A stretch of 64,000 bases of DNA from NCBI GenBank assembly GCA_029204225.1, contig CM055104.1, positions 38,930,527 to 38,994,526 of the forward strand, in the 5' to 3' direction. The stretch is from Diphasiastrum complanatum. Its lineage: Eukaryota; Streptophyta; Lycopodiopsida; Lycopodiales; Lycopodiaceae. The translations under genes and the position numbers were made by a program. The notes under the pieces are model-generated. The model made no database searches. It was not told the DNA's origin and saw only the letters and a list, made by a program, of their open reading frames with translations. Shown piece by piece: positions 46,645-59,143 of this stretch; position 1 is the first letter of the stretch; each line of letters opens with the position of its first letter.

Positions 46645-46800
46645 TTCATTGCCAAGCTCTCACTCTACTTTCATGCTTCCTATTCCTTGGCTTGGGGGTG
46701 AAGCTTCTATAGTTGATTGGTTGCTTCTACTTGGTTGGGTGGTTTCTCCATAGTGTGTTTGTCTTGTAAGCAGGATCTTGAGGAGCTTTCCCTTATAGTG
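46645..46800 (-). mobile_element. LTR family G piece
   Basis: Inverted relative of 63838-64000: shared blocks include CTCTCACTCTACTTTCATGC, CCTTGGCTTGGGGGTGAAGC and AAGCAGGATCTTGAGGAGC. By the TGTTGGAA start at 63790, this copy reads on the minus strand. Its ends are not determined. Confidence 0.5.
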
Positions 46801-46861
46801 AGGCCTTGTACGTAAAGTACGTTAGATATGGTTTTTGATTAACCATTTTGAAATTGCAGTC

Positions 46862-47170
46862 TTATGGTGCCTTCGGCTTCCACTTAGTGGCTGCTTGAAT
46901 TACCAAGATATATGTATCTCCTGAACTGGTTGTGTTGAGAAACATAAACCATTCTTTCTTTGATGTCATGTTGTATGTAGCACCACTATCCAAGGACCAG
47001 CTTTGATTGCTAGGCATCATATTGCGTTCGTCCATGAAGAGTCTTTGCTCTTTTTCATTCACCTCCAATGGTTGTTGGTTTTTTGCAGGCTTCTATGACC
47101 GCTTCTTCTTTGCCTCAAAGTGCAATCGAATCTTGCAATCTTTTATGTCATGATTTGTCCTTTTGGTTTA
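46862..47170 (-). pseudogene. Copia gag end and protease fragment
   Basis: The minus strand encodes HDIKDCKIRLHFEAKKK (end of a CCHC knuckle), stop, then LEVNEKEQRLFMDERNMMPS, WSLDSGATYNMTSKKEWF (protease with DSG) and about 20 more residues. It is cut on both sides. Confidence 0.75.
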
Positions 47171-48447
47171 TCATGTGACAAGAATTCAACCCATATAAAA
47201 AAGAGAGGAAGAGAACACCATACCTTGCATTCATAAGTTGCACGCTAGGCAAAATACTTATGTTTTGCTCAATAATGAGACTTCATTCACATTAGCAACA
47301 AACATTTTTAGACACATGTGTCTGTGCTACAAAGAGATGATCACATTCGTAACCATTTGTTGCTAATGTGTCATGCAACCATTTGTTGGCCTTGCCTTGC
47401 AAAGGCAACACTAGGTTGGTAAGTTTAATTAGTGCAAAAGTCAACGTTTATGGAGGTGTGTGAAAATCTGAAGGCTGTCTATAGTAGAGGAAGGTTGTCC
47501 ATGTCCTGGGCATACGTGCCAGTAATAACTCATACAAAGTGGCTCATGAGGTCAAACAACGGAATATGAGTATTTATGAATGAACACAAACATCGTGAGA
47601 ATTCAATATACATTTGTGTTAAATATCATATATATGTTTTATCTTGTATGCCCTCATTTGCGTGGTGAATTGGAGTCGAGCCTTGACATTGTGGAGAGGA
47701 TAGGAACTCTCAAGCAACCCATAACTTATTTGGTGGACACAAAATACCATTGTTACAACAAGGCCTTTATGGTATACACAACGTGCTTGTTTACATTATA
47801 ATTGAGTGCAACACAATAATTATCCTTTAATTCTTAGTTTAAACATTCTATAAATTGATCAATAAATTGATTGATGATATGTGAATGGAATTGGCAGAAG
47901 TTTGGGCCGCGGTCTCACTCAAAACTTAGCTCTCCTGCCTGAGGATGAAAGAGGCATAGGCTTTAAATGCCAGGTGCCTATCCAATGGTGGCAAAGAGAG
48001 TGTCTCAACGGTGGGAGTTGAGAGAGTATCAGACACACTCTCTCACTTAAATTCCATCGTTAAATGGGCGCCTTGACATTTAATGCCTATGGAAAGTTTA
48101 GTGAAATGCAACTCTCCTTCAACTCTCGTCAAAGAGGGTACCACATGCACTCCATGGCCATTGAGGGAGTGCACTGGTGCAATCTTCACCATCTCTCTCC
48201 TTGCTCAATTTGATATTTTTCTAGAGTGAGCAGAGAGAGGGTTGGTGAGGATTGTACCATTGTGATGACGTGTGGATGGATGTGAAAAACTAGATGATAA
48301 AGACACAAATTCAGATTTCACTCAAAATTCAACTCTCTTTTGACTCTTGTTAGGGCACTCCCTACACCATTTTAGGGAGGGAGTGCAACGGTCCAATGGG
48401 AGCAAGGAGAGAGGTGGTGAGGAATTAGTTTGAGCAATGCATCACTT
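47171..48447. other. No gene; contains an imperfect fold-back
   Basis: No coding domain. At 47949-48097 GGCATAGGCTTTAAATGCCA and GGCGCCTTGACATTTAATGCC are inverted partners, with GAGAGTGTCT/AGACACACTCTC inside, suggesting a small decayed fold-back element. No terminal duplication was identified. Confidence 0.35.
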
Positions 48448-48561
48448 CATTTCGTGACATGAACCAACGGGGTTGGCTTAGTTGGTTAGCTTGACATCCA
48501 AAGTTTCTTTGGTCTTAGGTTCGAGCCTCCCCTTGGAAACCAAGAAGCATTTCGTGACATG
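48448..48561 (+). mobile_element. tRNA-derived SINE with target duplication
   Basis: An 86-base insert (48462-48547) between two copies of the 14-base CATTTCGTGACATG (48448-48461 and 48548-48561). It has pol III internal promoter boxes: an A-box-like TGGCTTAGTTGGTTAG and a B-box GGTTCGAGCC about 40 bases apart, and begins with a GGGG stem-like segment. It is either a very short SINE or a retroposed tRNA-like transcript. Confidence 0.78.
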
Positions 48562-48613
48562 GTGCAAGCTGTGCATGTGATGTTGGGCGAAAGCGTGTCA
48601 AATACTCCCTTTT

Positions 48614-49519
<906 letters not shown>

Positions 49520-49641
49520 CTTGAGCATGTCAACTCGTCCTCTTGTATTGCCGATCTACTCACCAAGCCTTTGAGCAAAAGTGCTTTCATCAAGCATAGA
49601 TATAATCTTGGAGTTATATCAAGATCAATGCTTAAATCTTC
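49520..49641 (+). pseudogene. Copia RNase H C-terminal tail
   Basis: The plus strand encodes HVNSSSCIADLLTKPLSKSA, FIKHRYNLGVISRSMLKSS, stop: the very end of a Copia polyprotein (VADLLTKPL..F). A purine tract AAGGAGGAG (49656-49664) and an LTR follow. Everything before is missing. Confidence 0.8.
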
Positions 49642-49664
49642 ATAGATAATTTTTTAAGGAGGAG

Positions 49665-50450
49665 TGTGAAGAATCGAAAAAGATTATCTATGTTAGATAT
49701 AGGGGTCTTATGTATTTATCAAGCATCTAGGTGTAGGATGTTGATAGGAACAAATTTGGAATAGATGACAAATTATGCATTTCCACTTGTAATGCCACTA
49801 TTGAGCCAAAATAGAGTAAGAGGCTAAAATCGTGCCAATTAGAGTGTAGACAAGTGTAATGCTTTTTTTTGATGAATTCTAAGAGATCCAATAGGATTTA
49901 GAGGTGGAACCATGTGAGGTCCAATAGGAATTTGAGGTTTTCTTGAAAATAGTCCAATAGAATTAAGAGGTGCATGGATCAATGGTCAAATAGGATTAAG
50001 AGGTGGCAAAGTGTGGTCCAATCATAGTTAAGCATAGTGGTAGCTCGTGGATCTACTAGTATCATTGTACTCCTCATTTTGGATCTAATTGATTTGGAGA
50101 TTGTGTGGATTTTGAGTGTTATTGGATTTCTAGCTTTCTCTCTCTACTTGAGAGATCATGATGATTTTCTCTCTCTAACTAAGGAGAGCAGGTTGTTTTT
50201 ACTTAGAATAATTTTTTAATACTTCCCACATGTGTGAGTGAGAGTTGGAAGTGATTGAATGCATGTAGTAGTGTGTTTTTGCCATAGGATCAAAGATAGA
50301 TCTTGAATCTCAATCTAGTCTTGATCTTGGTGCATCTACACACCTTAGGAGATCACAAGTACATTTTGTGGACACTCCACACGTGTGAAATCTACACTTT
50401 TGAGAAAAATCAGTAAATGAGACCAAGTGAATTTCTCGAGTGTATCTGCT
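49665..50450 (+). mobile_element. LTR family F (3' LTR)
   Basis: Starts TGTGAAGAATCG after the purine tract. It contains CACACGTGTG at 50378-50387 and CCCACATGTGTG at about 50224. The right end is uncertain. Confidence 0.6.
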
Positions 50451-50889
50451 AGGTTTCATGTCTGATCAAGCACTTTGCTTAGTTCTAGGACTCCACAATA
50501 TAGATAATATGTTGCCTGATAGCTTAGGCGAGTGGTCTCCTTTTTTTTTTTTTAAAGAGAAAGATAAGCTCCTTGCAATCGATTGCAAGAATAAGTGATG
50601 CTAGCTCCAACTCGGAAGATAATTACTGTTTTGGGACATGATTGTCACTAGTCATGCATGCTGTTACCTGAAACCTATACAATAGTGATAGAAGTGAGGT
50701 AGATTTGCGAGAATTCGGACCTAAACTACCCTAAGTATTGATTGTTAAACATGCAGGCAATTCAATAGAAAAGGGTGTAAAAAATGAATTAATTAAAAAA
50801 AAATGAACATGATCACAAAACGACAGAAATTACAGACATGCATGCACACGCACATAAGACACAATCAATCAGTACATGTCTAAGGACTA
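50451..50889. other. No gene seen
   Basis: Contains a T-run and simple A-rich stretches; nothing recognisable. Confidence 0.35.
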
Positions 50890-51545
50890 GTAGGGCTCAT
50901 GATATCGCCGTAATCTACTCCCGTTCACTACCGTATCTAGCGGGATGTCTTCGAGGGTTTTAAGTTTAGCGTAGCCCGAAGCAAAGATCTGATCAATGAT
51001 ATAGGGACCTTGGCTAGTAAACTTAAGTTTGCCCTTATGTACGTTTGTTTGATAGAGAAGGACTCTATCTCCTTCTTTAAATTCCTTCAACTTAATATGG
51101 TGGTCGTGCCAATCTTGTTGACGTCTTTTGTGCACTTGTTGTGCGTGCACACTAATGACTCTTGTTTCACAAAGCTTATGGAGGTGAAATAGCCTATGGG
51201 CAAGGATCTGACTATCGTCGAGTTTCAAATCGTAGGTTACCCGTAAAGGTGGGACATAGAATTCTACAGGCATCACGACCTCTTGTGCATACGTGAGTTG
51301 GAATGGCGTCGTGCCAGTGGCCTTTTTGGGTGTTGTTCGATACGCCCATAAAGCGGCATGTAACTTGAACTCTCAATCTGATCAACTGGCTTCCACCATC
51401 TTCGTGAGGATTTCACATAGAACCTTATTCGTGGACTCAGCCTGCCCATTACATCTTGGGTAATATGGGGCACTTTGTGAGCCTTTTTTGGAAGAATCAA
51501 TATGCAATTCATTACGATGGCCTTTAGTACTTGGACTGAGGCCAA
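50890..51545 (-). pseudogene. Ty3/gypsy integrase C-terminal part
   Basis: Minus strand from about 51500: SAPYYPRCNGQAESTNKVLC (end of the gypsy integrase core, equivalent to the S.YHPQtdGq.E..N motif), LTKMVEAS, then frameshifted to LYGRIEQHPKR, and the open part 51276-50887: VVMPVEFYVPPLRV, LHKLCETRVISVHAQQ, KEFKEGDRVLLYQ, LKFTSQGPYIIDQIF and VNGSRLRRYHEPY. This is the GPY/F module. It differs from Copia integrases and is the clearest gypsy remnant in the window. Confidence 0.88.
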
Positions 51546-51935
51546 ATCAAAATTTTATATCACTTTTCAGACTGCCACATACAAGGTGCGTGTTACTGAA
51601 GCCGCCCTTGCTACCATAGGTTATCACGTCCAGTATTGAGCCATCTCCGAACCATAAACATGCAAAGAATGTGCTCAAGTCGTTCATAGACACCACTATT
51701 GAGTTTTTTTGACCCATGATGGATATCTTCTAGAATCCATCCGAGATCCCATCATTCACATTGCGGCCCAACCACTAAACAACTTCATGATGGTTGGCAA
51801 CCTCAAGAAGGAACACATCTCATCATAGAGCCTCCATCGCATTGTAGACTCTAACTACAGTCTAGGATATGGCCCAATAGAACCCTACAACTGGTATGAA
51901 ACTGAGAAACAAAACGTTTCTATTACCAAAGCTTT
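51546..51935 (+). pseudogene. Unrecognised broken coding stretch
   Basis: Plus-strand reading gives KFYITFQTATYKVRVTEAAL, stop, later DPIIHIAAQPLNNFMMVGNL and YGPIEPYNWYETEKQNVS. The YITFQ word also occurs in coding sequence X, but that may be chance. No family recognised; several stops. It precedes the LTR-like region at 51936. Confidence 0.25.
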
Positions 51936-52934
51936 GCTAGCTTTTAGTCCTCAGTCTGACGAAAAGACACGAAGCGAAAATGTTCGCGAACATTACAAAA
52001 AGACACGAAGCAAAAATATTCGCGAACACCTTGACGAAGAGACACAAATGCAAAAAGTTTGCGAAAGAAAAACTTTTGTGATACGGCAGGAGAAAGTCAA
52101 ACGACGCAAAAGTCAAACGGCTCGAAACGACACAAAAATCTTTGCGACACTTTTTGACCTTCACGCTCCAAAGGATCGAGATGATCATGCAAGTACCAAG
52201 AAGTACAAAAACCCTTGATCTGATATAATGATGTCAACGGAAGACTGTTAGGACGTGCCTAACCCACCTCTTCTGTAATCTGTGATTAGTTATAGATTGT
52301 TTAGTCTATCTAATCTGGTGTGCTACTCTGAATGTATAAGATACATACAGTAGGAGATAGATATACACTAAATACAGACTACAGAAAAGAAGTCCGCCTG
52401 CGAGCGAGAAGTTTTTGTAAGCATGATCCACAGAGATCCAAGAAGTTTGCTAGTAAGCGAGACATTACTTGTGGGAGAGCACCGCTTCTCTCACGCCAAC
52501 GTGCTGTGTGGGTCTGTCATACAACACACGAAAAGCAAGAGGATCAATAGATGATATTGTAGCTATTATGCACATATCACTCTTATTTTAGTCTGATCTT
52601 GAATGAATTATTGTCTGCCATCACTTGTGTATCTCATTCACTCATTTATCAATTCCGCACACTGGTTCAATTTTTGTTGAATGTTGTGTTAATCTAAAAC
52701 ATAGATCAGCAGTGTCTGTCTACATTCTGGAGGATTGTAGGAATGATACAGTTGGCAACGACCAACAATCATATATGAAATCCATCTGAATTGTTTTTCG
52801 TTTGCGATTAATTTGATTTCACTGCAGCAATGTCAATATCAGAGCTTGTTCAAGTTTCATTTCATTTCGTCTAGTTTCGTCTCGTTTTGAGAGCCTGATT
52901 GATATTTGCAATTAGCGTTACCCACATTTTCGCA
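51936..52934 (+). mobile_element. Probable 5' LTR (family H-like)
   Basis: It ends TTTTCGCA four bases before a perfect primer site (52939-52952). It contains ATGTTCGCGAACAT (a 14-base palindrome, 51980-51993), repeated AAAAGACACGAAGC.AAAAT units, and blocks shared with 8461-9416 (ACGTGCTG, TGGGT). The left end is not fixed. Confidence 0.5.
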
Positions 52935-52938
52935 TTAG

Positions 52939-52952
52939 TGGTATCAGAGCCC
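52939..52952 (+). other. Copia primer binding site (tRNA-iMet)
   Basis: TGGTATCAGAGCCC, perfect match to the usual plant Copia primer site, 4 bases after the LTR end. A short gag-like start (MASISNIQSKIYTILDSSSM, from 53050) follows before the element is cut at 53112. Confidence 0.88.
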
Positions 52953-53111
52953 ACCTGTCACAGTCTAACATAGCCAGAAAGCTATCAGATCTAGGAGGCT
53001 AAGCATTCAAACAAAGAACCATCAACAAGTGAGAACACAATTCACAACAATGGCTTCAATAAGCAACATACAATCTAAGATCTATACAATCCTCGATTCA
53101 TCTAGCATGGA

Positions 53112-53196
53112 ATTGGCAGGATTGTTGGTTTGCTCCTTATTGTAACCAAAGATCAAGGACATGGATTGGATCTTGAATGATCTGAAATCCTTCACA
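53112..53196 (+). mobile_element. LTR family C, last 85 bases (5' LTR)
   Basis: Matches the end of 6656-7293 (GGCAGGATTGTTGGTTTGC ... CCTTCACA). The rest of this 5' LTR is gone, replaced on the left by the truncated H-like element. Confidence 0.88.
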
Positions 53197-53209
53197 TGGT
53201 ATCAGAGCT
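53197..53209 (+). other. Family C primer binding site
   Basis: TGGTATCAGAGCT directly after the LTR end; same as at 20038-20050. Confidence 0.92.
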
Positions 53210-53794
53210 CTTGTGTTTCAGGTTATGAAAGGATCAGCCATCTTTAGCAAGGATTTGGAGGAGTTACCAATGCTAGAGCATGCTAGATTGATTTCTACTC
53301 AAAAAAATCAGCATTTTTGCATGTGTAGAATTGATCTTTTGTAGGTCAAAACTCAATATAGGGTTATATAATTGATCAATCCCGATTTCACACTTGGTTT
53401 ACTAGATGACTTTTGGTGCATTAGGAAGGTCTCATTGGAGTCTACAAGAAGATATATCAAGTTTCTAGAAATTGCATGTAGAATTTGAGATATTCAATTT
53501 TTTGTGTTTTTGTCAAAACCCTAATTTTGATTGGATCTCTAGTTTGTGAGGTTAATGAACTTCATTTGAGTGTGTTTCAATCTTAGGAAGTGGTAAGAAT
53601 TATTAGATTGAGTATAGATCATGGGTTGATCAAGATTTCACTATTCTATGTGTTGATTTTCTAGTTAGAAATGCTAGAAGAGATTTGAGAGGTTCCATAT
53701 CTTTGTGATTTCTTCTTGAGTTCATTTGTTGACATTAAAGAGAGTGCTTTGTGCATTGGAACAGGTTGAAAGAAGAAGATCAGGTCACTTCAAC

Positions 53795-54960
53795 ATGGCT
53801 ACAAGTGGAGGCTTTATGTTGGAGAGCAATGATAGGCTTACCTCAATCAACTATTCTACTTGGAAGGTGAGGATGGAGTCCTTATTGGAGATGAATGAGT
53901 TGATGGAGATTGTTGCGGGTGTGGAAGAGAGGCCTCAAGCACCTCAAGATCAAGTGAGGTATGACAAGAGAGCAAAGAAATCTCTACACATGATTAAGAT
54001 GAATGTTACCAATGAGCTTCTCAAGGAAGTTGGTAAGTGCACATCATCTTTGGAGGCTTGGGAAGCTTTGAAGTAGCTTTATGAATCCAAGTCTACATCA
54101 AGAGTGCTTACTCTTAGGAGGCAAATCTTTCAAAGTTTGCAAAAAAAGGAAGAGAGTACTCATGATTTTGTCTTGAGGGTTAAAGCATTCAATGATGAGT
54201 TAGCATGTATTGATGAGAGCATTAAGGAGGTAGAACTTGTTCAAGTTATACTTAATGGCTTGTTGGATGATCATGCTAATCTTGTTCAAAGTTTTGCTAT
54301 TCAAAAGACTTTATCAAGTATTGTGGATTGCAAGAGATCTTGTTGAATGAGGAGTATAGGCTTCAATCAATGGGACATGGATCTACACCAACACTTCCTC
54401 TTTTGGCAAAAAGAAAGATAAGTCTAAGTTTAAATGCTTTTATTGTGGATTCAAAGGGCATTTTGCAAATGAATGTTTGAAGAAGCAAAGAGATGAAGGT
54501 AGCAAGCAAATCAACTTTACTACTAATGATGAGGATCTAGGTGGTGGTGATTCTCTTTTGATGTGTTCTTCAAGTCTAAAATCAAGTAAAGGTGAAAAAG
54601 ATTCATGGTGTAATGATAGTGGAGCTAGTTCACACATGACTAGTCACAAGGAGTTCTTTACTTATTTGGTCACTTGTGATGGAGCCAAGAAAGCAATTCA
54701 CATGGCCAATGGTGGTGAGTGTGTGATTGAAGGTATTGGTTCAATTCCTATTTGTCTCTCTACTAATAGGAAAGCAAGACTTGATGGTGTTCTTTACATT
54801 CCTTCACTTTCAAAGAATTTGTTAAGTGTTGGTCAAATGATAGAGAAAGGATACATGGTAAAGTTTGGTGGTGATGCTTGTTTCATTACAAAGAAGAAAT
54901 CTTGGTTGCTAGGGGAAATAGACAAGGTAGACTTTTCAAGCTTGATGCTTTTGTTATGGC
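53795..54960 (+). pseudogene. Family C Copia gag and protease, copy at 54 kb
   Basis: ATG at 53795 (MATSGGFMLESNDRLTSINYST). UBN2-type gag with WKVRMESLLEMNELMEIV and LHMIKMNVTNELLKEVGK, a stop (TAG) at about 54074, a frameshift near 54330 with part of the linker deleted, the knuckle CFYCGFKGHFANECLKK, and protease SWCNDSGASSHMTSHKEFF, where Cys-Asn stand in place of the usual Trp-Ile before DSG. IPICLSTNRKARLDGVLYIP and LLSVGQMIEKGY follow. It then runs into the degenerate pol. The leader (53210-53794) is continuous, unlike the 19.5 kb copy. It corresponds part for part to 18018-19265. Confidence 0.9.
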
Positions 54961-56838
54961 TAAGATGGAATGGAAAAGGAGATTGGTCTCAACTTTCCAA
55001 AGTTCCCTTTTAGCATCAATAAGATTGGTGGATCTTATGCAAAGTCTAAAAAGCTTTCCTATGCTAGATCTAGGTCACGATCTAATATGCTTCTTGGAGA
55101 TGTTCATCTTTGTGCTAAATTGGCTAGTCTTGAGGATAATGATGGTGTTTCTATGGTTCTTCATGGCAAGTGCAAGCATGCAAAAGGTAAGAAAAGAGCT
55201 AACTTCATCAATGGAGGTGAAGGTTCTTCCTTGGAAAAGATTGCTGCCAATGATTTCTTTGATCATATGGAAAAAGATGTTGCTAGGTGCATGCATGAAG
55301 GAGGTGGTTCTTCTACATACTTTTGTGATGAGTCCAAGAAAGTCATTTTTGCAACAAGTGGAGTCACATGTCTTCATAAAGAGAGTAGATCAAATGGTTC
55401 TATCAAGAGACTTGGTGAGTGAGATAGTCACAAGTCAAAAAGAAGAGAAGTATGTGAAGAGTTTAAAGTAGGATGTACTTTGAATGATGTCATTGTGAAT
55501 CATAGTGAGGGAGAATCATTATCATATGAGTTATTACCTAAAACATTGAGTAGAAGTTCTTTTTTGAAAAAAGAGACTACTTTAATCATCCTTATGCTGA
55601 AGGTACTAATCATTTTTTTCATGGCTTCTAATGTTTTTGAGGTTTCTACTTCTTATGATGCAATCATTAAGAGGGAGTCTTATGAAGGAAAGAGCAATGG
55701 AAGATCGGTTCTTGGGAAGATCCAATGCATGGATCTCACATCTCTTCATCAACTCAAAGGATTCTATGATTGTGAATTGATCACTCATGATCGAGATGGC
55801 AAAAGGTTGGTTGGAGAAGACTACATGGAGCAAATCGAGAGGCAATTTCTTCAAGGAAAGGGAGATCTCATTGGTGAGCTTATTGAGGTTTTTTATGGAC
55901 TCAAGAAGGCTGGATTTATTAGGTTTGATACTCATCTTCACCTACTCTACTTCATGTTGGATGGAAAGTTTGGAATCTATCTTTTGATTTATGATGGTGA
56001 CATTGGTGACATTGTTTTCACAAATCTTTGTGGAAATTCGAGATCAAGCATTGATAAGTTCTTGTTGGATCTAGATCATATGTTTGAGAGGGAGTATTTT
56101 TAAAGGTTCAGGTCTAAAGATATTCATATCTTTGATATCTTTGATGATCAAGAGAAAGGTAAGCAAGTGGAAGTGACTCACTTTGCTTTACTCACATGTT
56201 TTGGAGAATCTTCTTGTGTAGATGATGCTATGCAAGTGGATATTGGTTCTCATGGTTTTCATAATGGAAAGGCAAGTAATGGATCTAGAAAAAAAAGTTT
56301 GTTCAATAAATTTGATGGTCAAGAGGAAGATCAAGAGGTTGGTCTCAAAGGGCTTCAACAACACAAAAGGAAAGGTGGCAATTTGGAGCTAGTCAAGAGC
56401 ATCAAAGGAAGGTTATTTGGCAAAGATCTTATGGATCTATTTTTGTAGCTTATTGAGGATTCAAGTAAGGTCAAAGAAGCATCAAGAAAGTGTTGTTCAA
56501 GTTTACTTTACTTGTTCTATCTCATGTTTGAGCTAGTTCATGTGGATGTGTGCAAATTGTCAAGATATGGACAAACTAGCTACATTGTCTTGCAATATCT
56601 TATTGTTGGAGTTGTACTAGCATTCTTGGCTGGTTTTGCTGATGGAAATGAAGCTATTGGAGGCTCATTATATCACTCATCCATGATAGTTTTGAGTTAC
56701 TTGATGCCAATGTTTGGAGATTGTCATTTTTTGGTGAATTCATGTTCATTTTCTTGTATCAAGTAGATCTTGGAGATGGATTAGTGCAACCTACTTGGTT
56801 TATGGAGTCATGTGGTGCTGGATTTGCATCATTAATGT
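54961..56838 (+). pseudogene. Family C degenerate pol region, copy 2
   Basis: Same sequence as 4431-6250 with scattered differences. Frames 54970-55422, 55480-56103, 56167-56448 and 56512-56766 are open; the last three share one frame separated by stops (TAA at 56101 where copy 1 has TAG, and TAG at 56446, which is not a stop in copy 1). The passage LLIYDGDIGDIVF with the doubled GGTGACATT is here too (about 55990-56020). The protease upstream shows that in this family the degenerate region directly follows gag-protease. It is cut at 56838, where Copia H RT begins, so the 3' LTR is missing. Confidence 0.65.
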
Positions 56839-56839
56839 A

Positions 56840-57600
56840 CTGCAGTGAAGACAATTAGGAGTATCTACGGTCTGAAGCAGTCAGCGCGACAATGGTACAA
56901 GAAGAAAGATCAAGCTCTCAAGTATTTAGGATTCAAGCCACTAGTTGTCGATTCTAATGTTTATGTAAGAATAACAGACAGAAAGATCATCATTGTAGCT
57001 ATGTATGTGGATGACACTTTGAGATTATTGCTAAGGTGAAGTATGACATCTCGAAACATTTCGAGATTGCAGACCTGGGAGAAGCTAGATGTTATCTTGG
57101 CTTACAGATTCATACGGACTATGAGGGAGGTAAGTTGTACCTTCATTAGTTTAGATATACCTAGAAAATCCTAGAAGATTTTGGGATGCTGACTTGCAAG
57201 GGAGAAAATACTCCCATGCTTGCAGGAACAGTCTTGACGAAGAATGAAGACTGTTCGAAGACTGAAGAAGAAAGAGAGTTGATGCAACTTACACCATACA
57301 GGAAGCTGATCGGGTCACTGATGTACCTTGCAGATAACACACGTCCTGACATTGCTTATGTCGTGTTCAGAATGAGCCAATCTACACAAATCCAGGATCA
57401 ACTCATTGGAAGATTGCGAAACAAATTTTGCAATACCTCCAACTAACGAAAGATTTTGGTTTGTGTTACTCTCGTGATGCAGGGTTCCATATGCTTTCCT
57501 ACAGTGATGCTAGCTGGGCATCTCTCAAGGATGACTGCAAAAGTGTCTCAGGAGGATGCACCATCCATAATTTGTTCTTGAAAATATCCATGAAAGTATT
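56840..57600 (+). pseudogene. Copia family H RT and start of RNase H
   Basis: Plus strand: VKTIRSIYGLKQSARQWYKK, IIIVAMYVDDTL (active site intact), frameshift, KYDISKHFEIADLGEARCYL, GLQIHTDYEGGKLYL, then RNase H start LTPYRKLIGSLMYLADNTRP, DIAYVVFRMSQ, frameshift, and SYSDASWASLKDDCKSVSGG, ending near 57575. It is close to 7440-8460. The final RNase H part is missing. Confidence 0.88.
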
Positions 57601-58680
57601 TTATGGTCCTCTTTCATAATTTGTAGAGAAGCCAGTAATGCATGACATGTCAATAAAAACTGGCAATGTATGAAATGTTAATAACGATATTCTGAATGAG
57701 AATTGAAATGTATACCTGGAATGCCACCAACCACCATATGTGATTTTCTGATTAAACACTAAACATTCAATCATCTGTATCTGAATTTTTGTTCATCAAA
57801 GTGACACTCACTCGTTCCAACTTTTTACTTTTGATGATTTTAGATTCATCCAATTTTATTACAATAATGATCTTTCCATTTACTTGATATTCGTCTCACA
57901 CACGACACACCCTCTTTCTCTTTTCCCAGGAGTTTTGATTGAGTTTCAATCATACTTGGATGCAAATGTGATACAAGGTGCATGTAAACAAAAATAGCTC
58001 AAAAAGAAAACGAACACGAAAAAAGAGATGAAACTCGAACGAGAAACGAACTCAAATGGAAAGTGTTTGTACGTAGGGGAATGAGCTATATGGCTCTTTT
58101 CCTAAGCAAGACTATGCCTATCAGAAACGAACAGAATGTTAGTGATGGAAATCACAACCATTCTGATTACGTAGCCAAATGTTAATAAAACACCAGAAGA
58201 ATAATTTGTCGCAAACAGCTAGACAAATTATCTGTCACGAATGATTCGCGAAGAGCTACACTGAGCTCGACTGATAATCAATCGCGAATGATTCACAAAA
58301 GGCAAGACTAAATATTAGTTTTCTACAGCTAGACTAATATAAACTCGCTAAAAACAGATTATCAAAATTGAGCAACTAGAAAGTCAGATAGAATGAAGAA
58401 TAACCATAGCAATATTGACACAAATCTGAACGCAGAACAAAGAGATATTATCAGATTAAGTATATCAAATATACATGTCAATAATGCGGTAGAGCACAAG
58501 CCAATAGCGGATGAAACCACGTGTTCTACAAAGCTAATTCAATCTATAAAGGAATGAAACTTGTTACTGACAAATAAAGAATCGATGCACAAGGCATCTA
58601 TTTTGTCTATCTCTGATAAGCTTCTGATGCTATTATCTTACACACACTTGATCTTCAATCTCTTAATCAACAATCAAACT
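57601..58680. other. No gene seen
   Basis: AT-rich sequence with TTCGCGAA-like words (about 58245-58290) that recall the LTR-like stretches at 51980 and 37200. Its right part may belong to LTR D. Confidence 0.35.
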
Positions 58681-59143
58681 GAATACGCAAATGGTATTCA
58701 ATATATATACACAATGTTACAGGTGTGCAGATGAAGAAAGTACAAAGTGGATGTGCTGTCTGTAGGAGATCGTGGGTGGTTGCAATTGTTGTCAAGTCTG
58801 TTAGCGCAGTTGCATGGGGTGAGCGTGAAAAGGGTGCAACGTTAGCCTTTGCTGAAGTAAACGTTGGTGAGGATGTGAAAAATGTGTCACTTTGATGAAA
58901 TGCCATAGGTTTTGATTTACAGGGTGCCTTTGCTTCCTAGGGCACCTTTGGCATTTTGTGAGGCAGTGTCGTCTTTTTCGTCTGTCACAAAACACGTGTA
59001 AAAATACAGTGTCGCAACTCTTTCGCCTTTTCTTCGGCTGCGAGAATTTACATGTAAATATGTAGACTGCATGACAACATGAGTAAAAATTTAGCATGAA
59101 TGGAGGCTGATTAAAATGGAGAGTAGAGGAAATAAATCCAACA
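58681..59143 (-). mobile_element. LTR family D (minus), start defined
   Basis: Minus strand begins TGTTGGATTTATTTCC at 59143, preceded by the purine tract GGAGGGG (59144-59151) and the end of Copia D2 RNase H. The LTR end is not determined; 58681 is a provisional limit. Confidence 0.5.

Noticed and set aside
48462-48547. Functional tRNA gene
   Set aside because: A- and B-box-like signals exist but I could not fold a proper acceptor stem and anticodon arm, and the flanking duplication marks retroposition.
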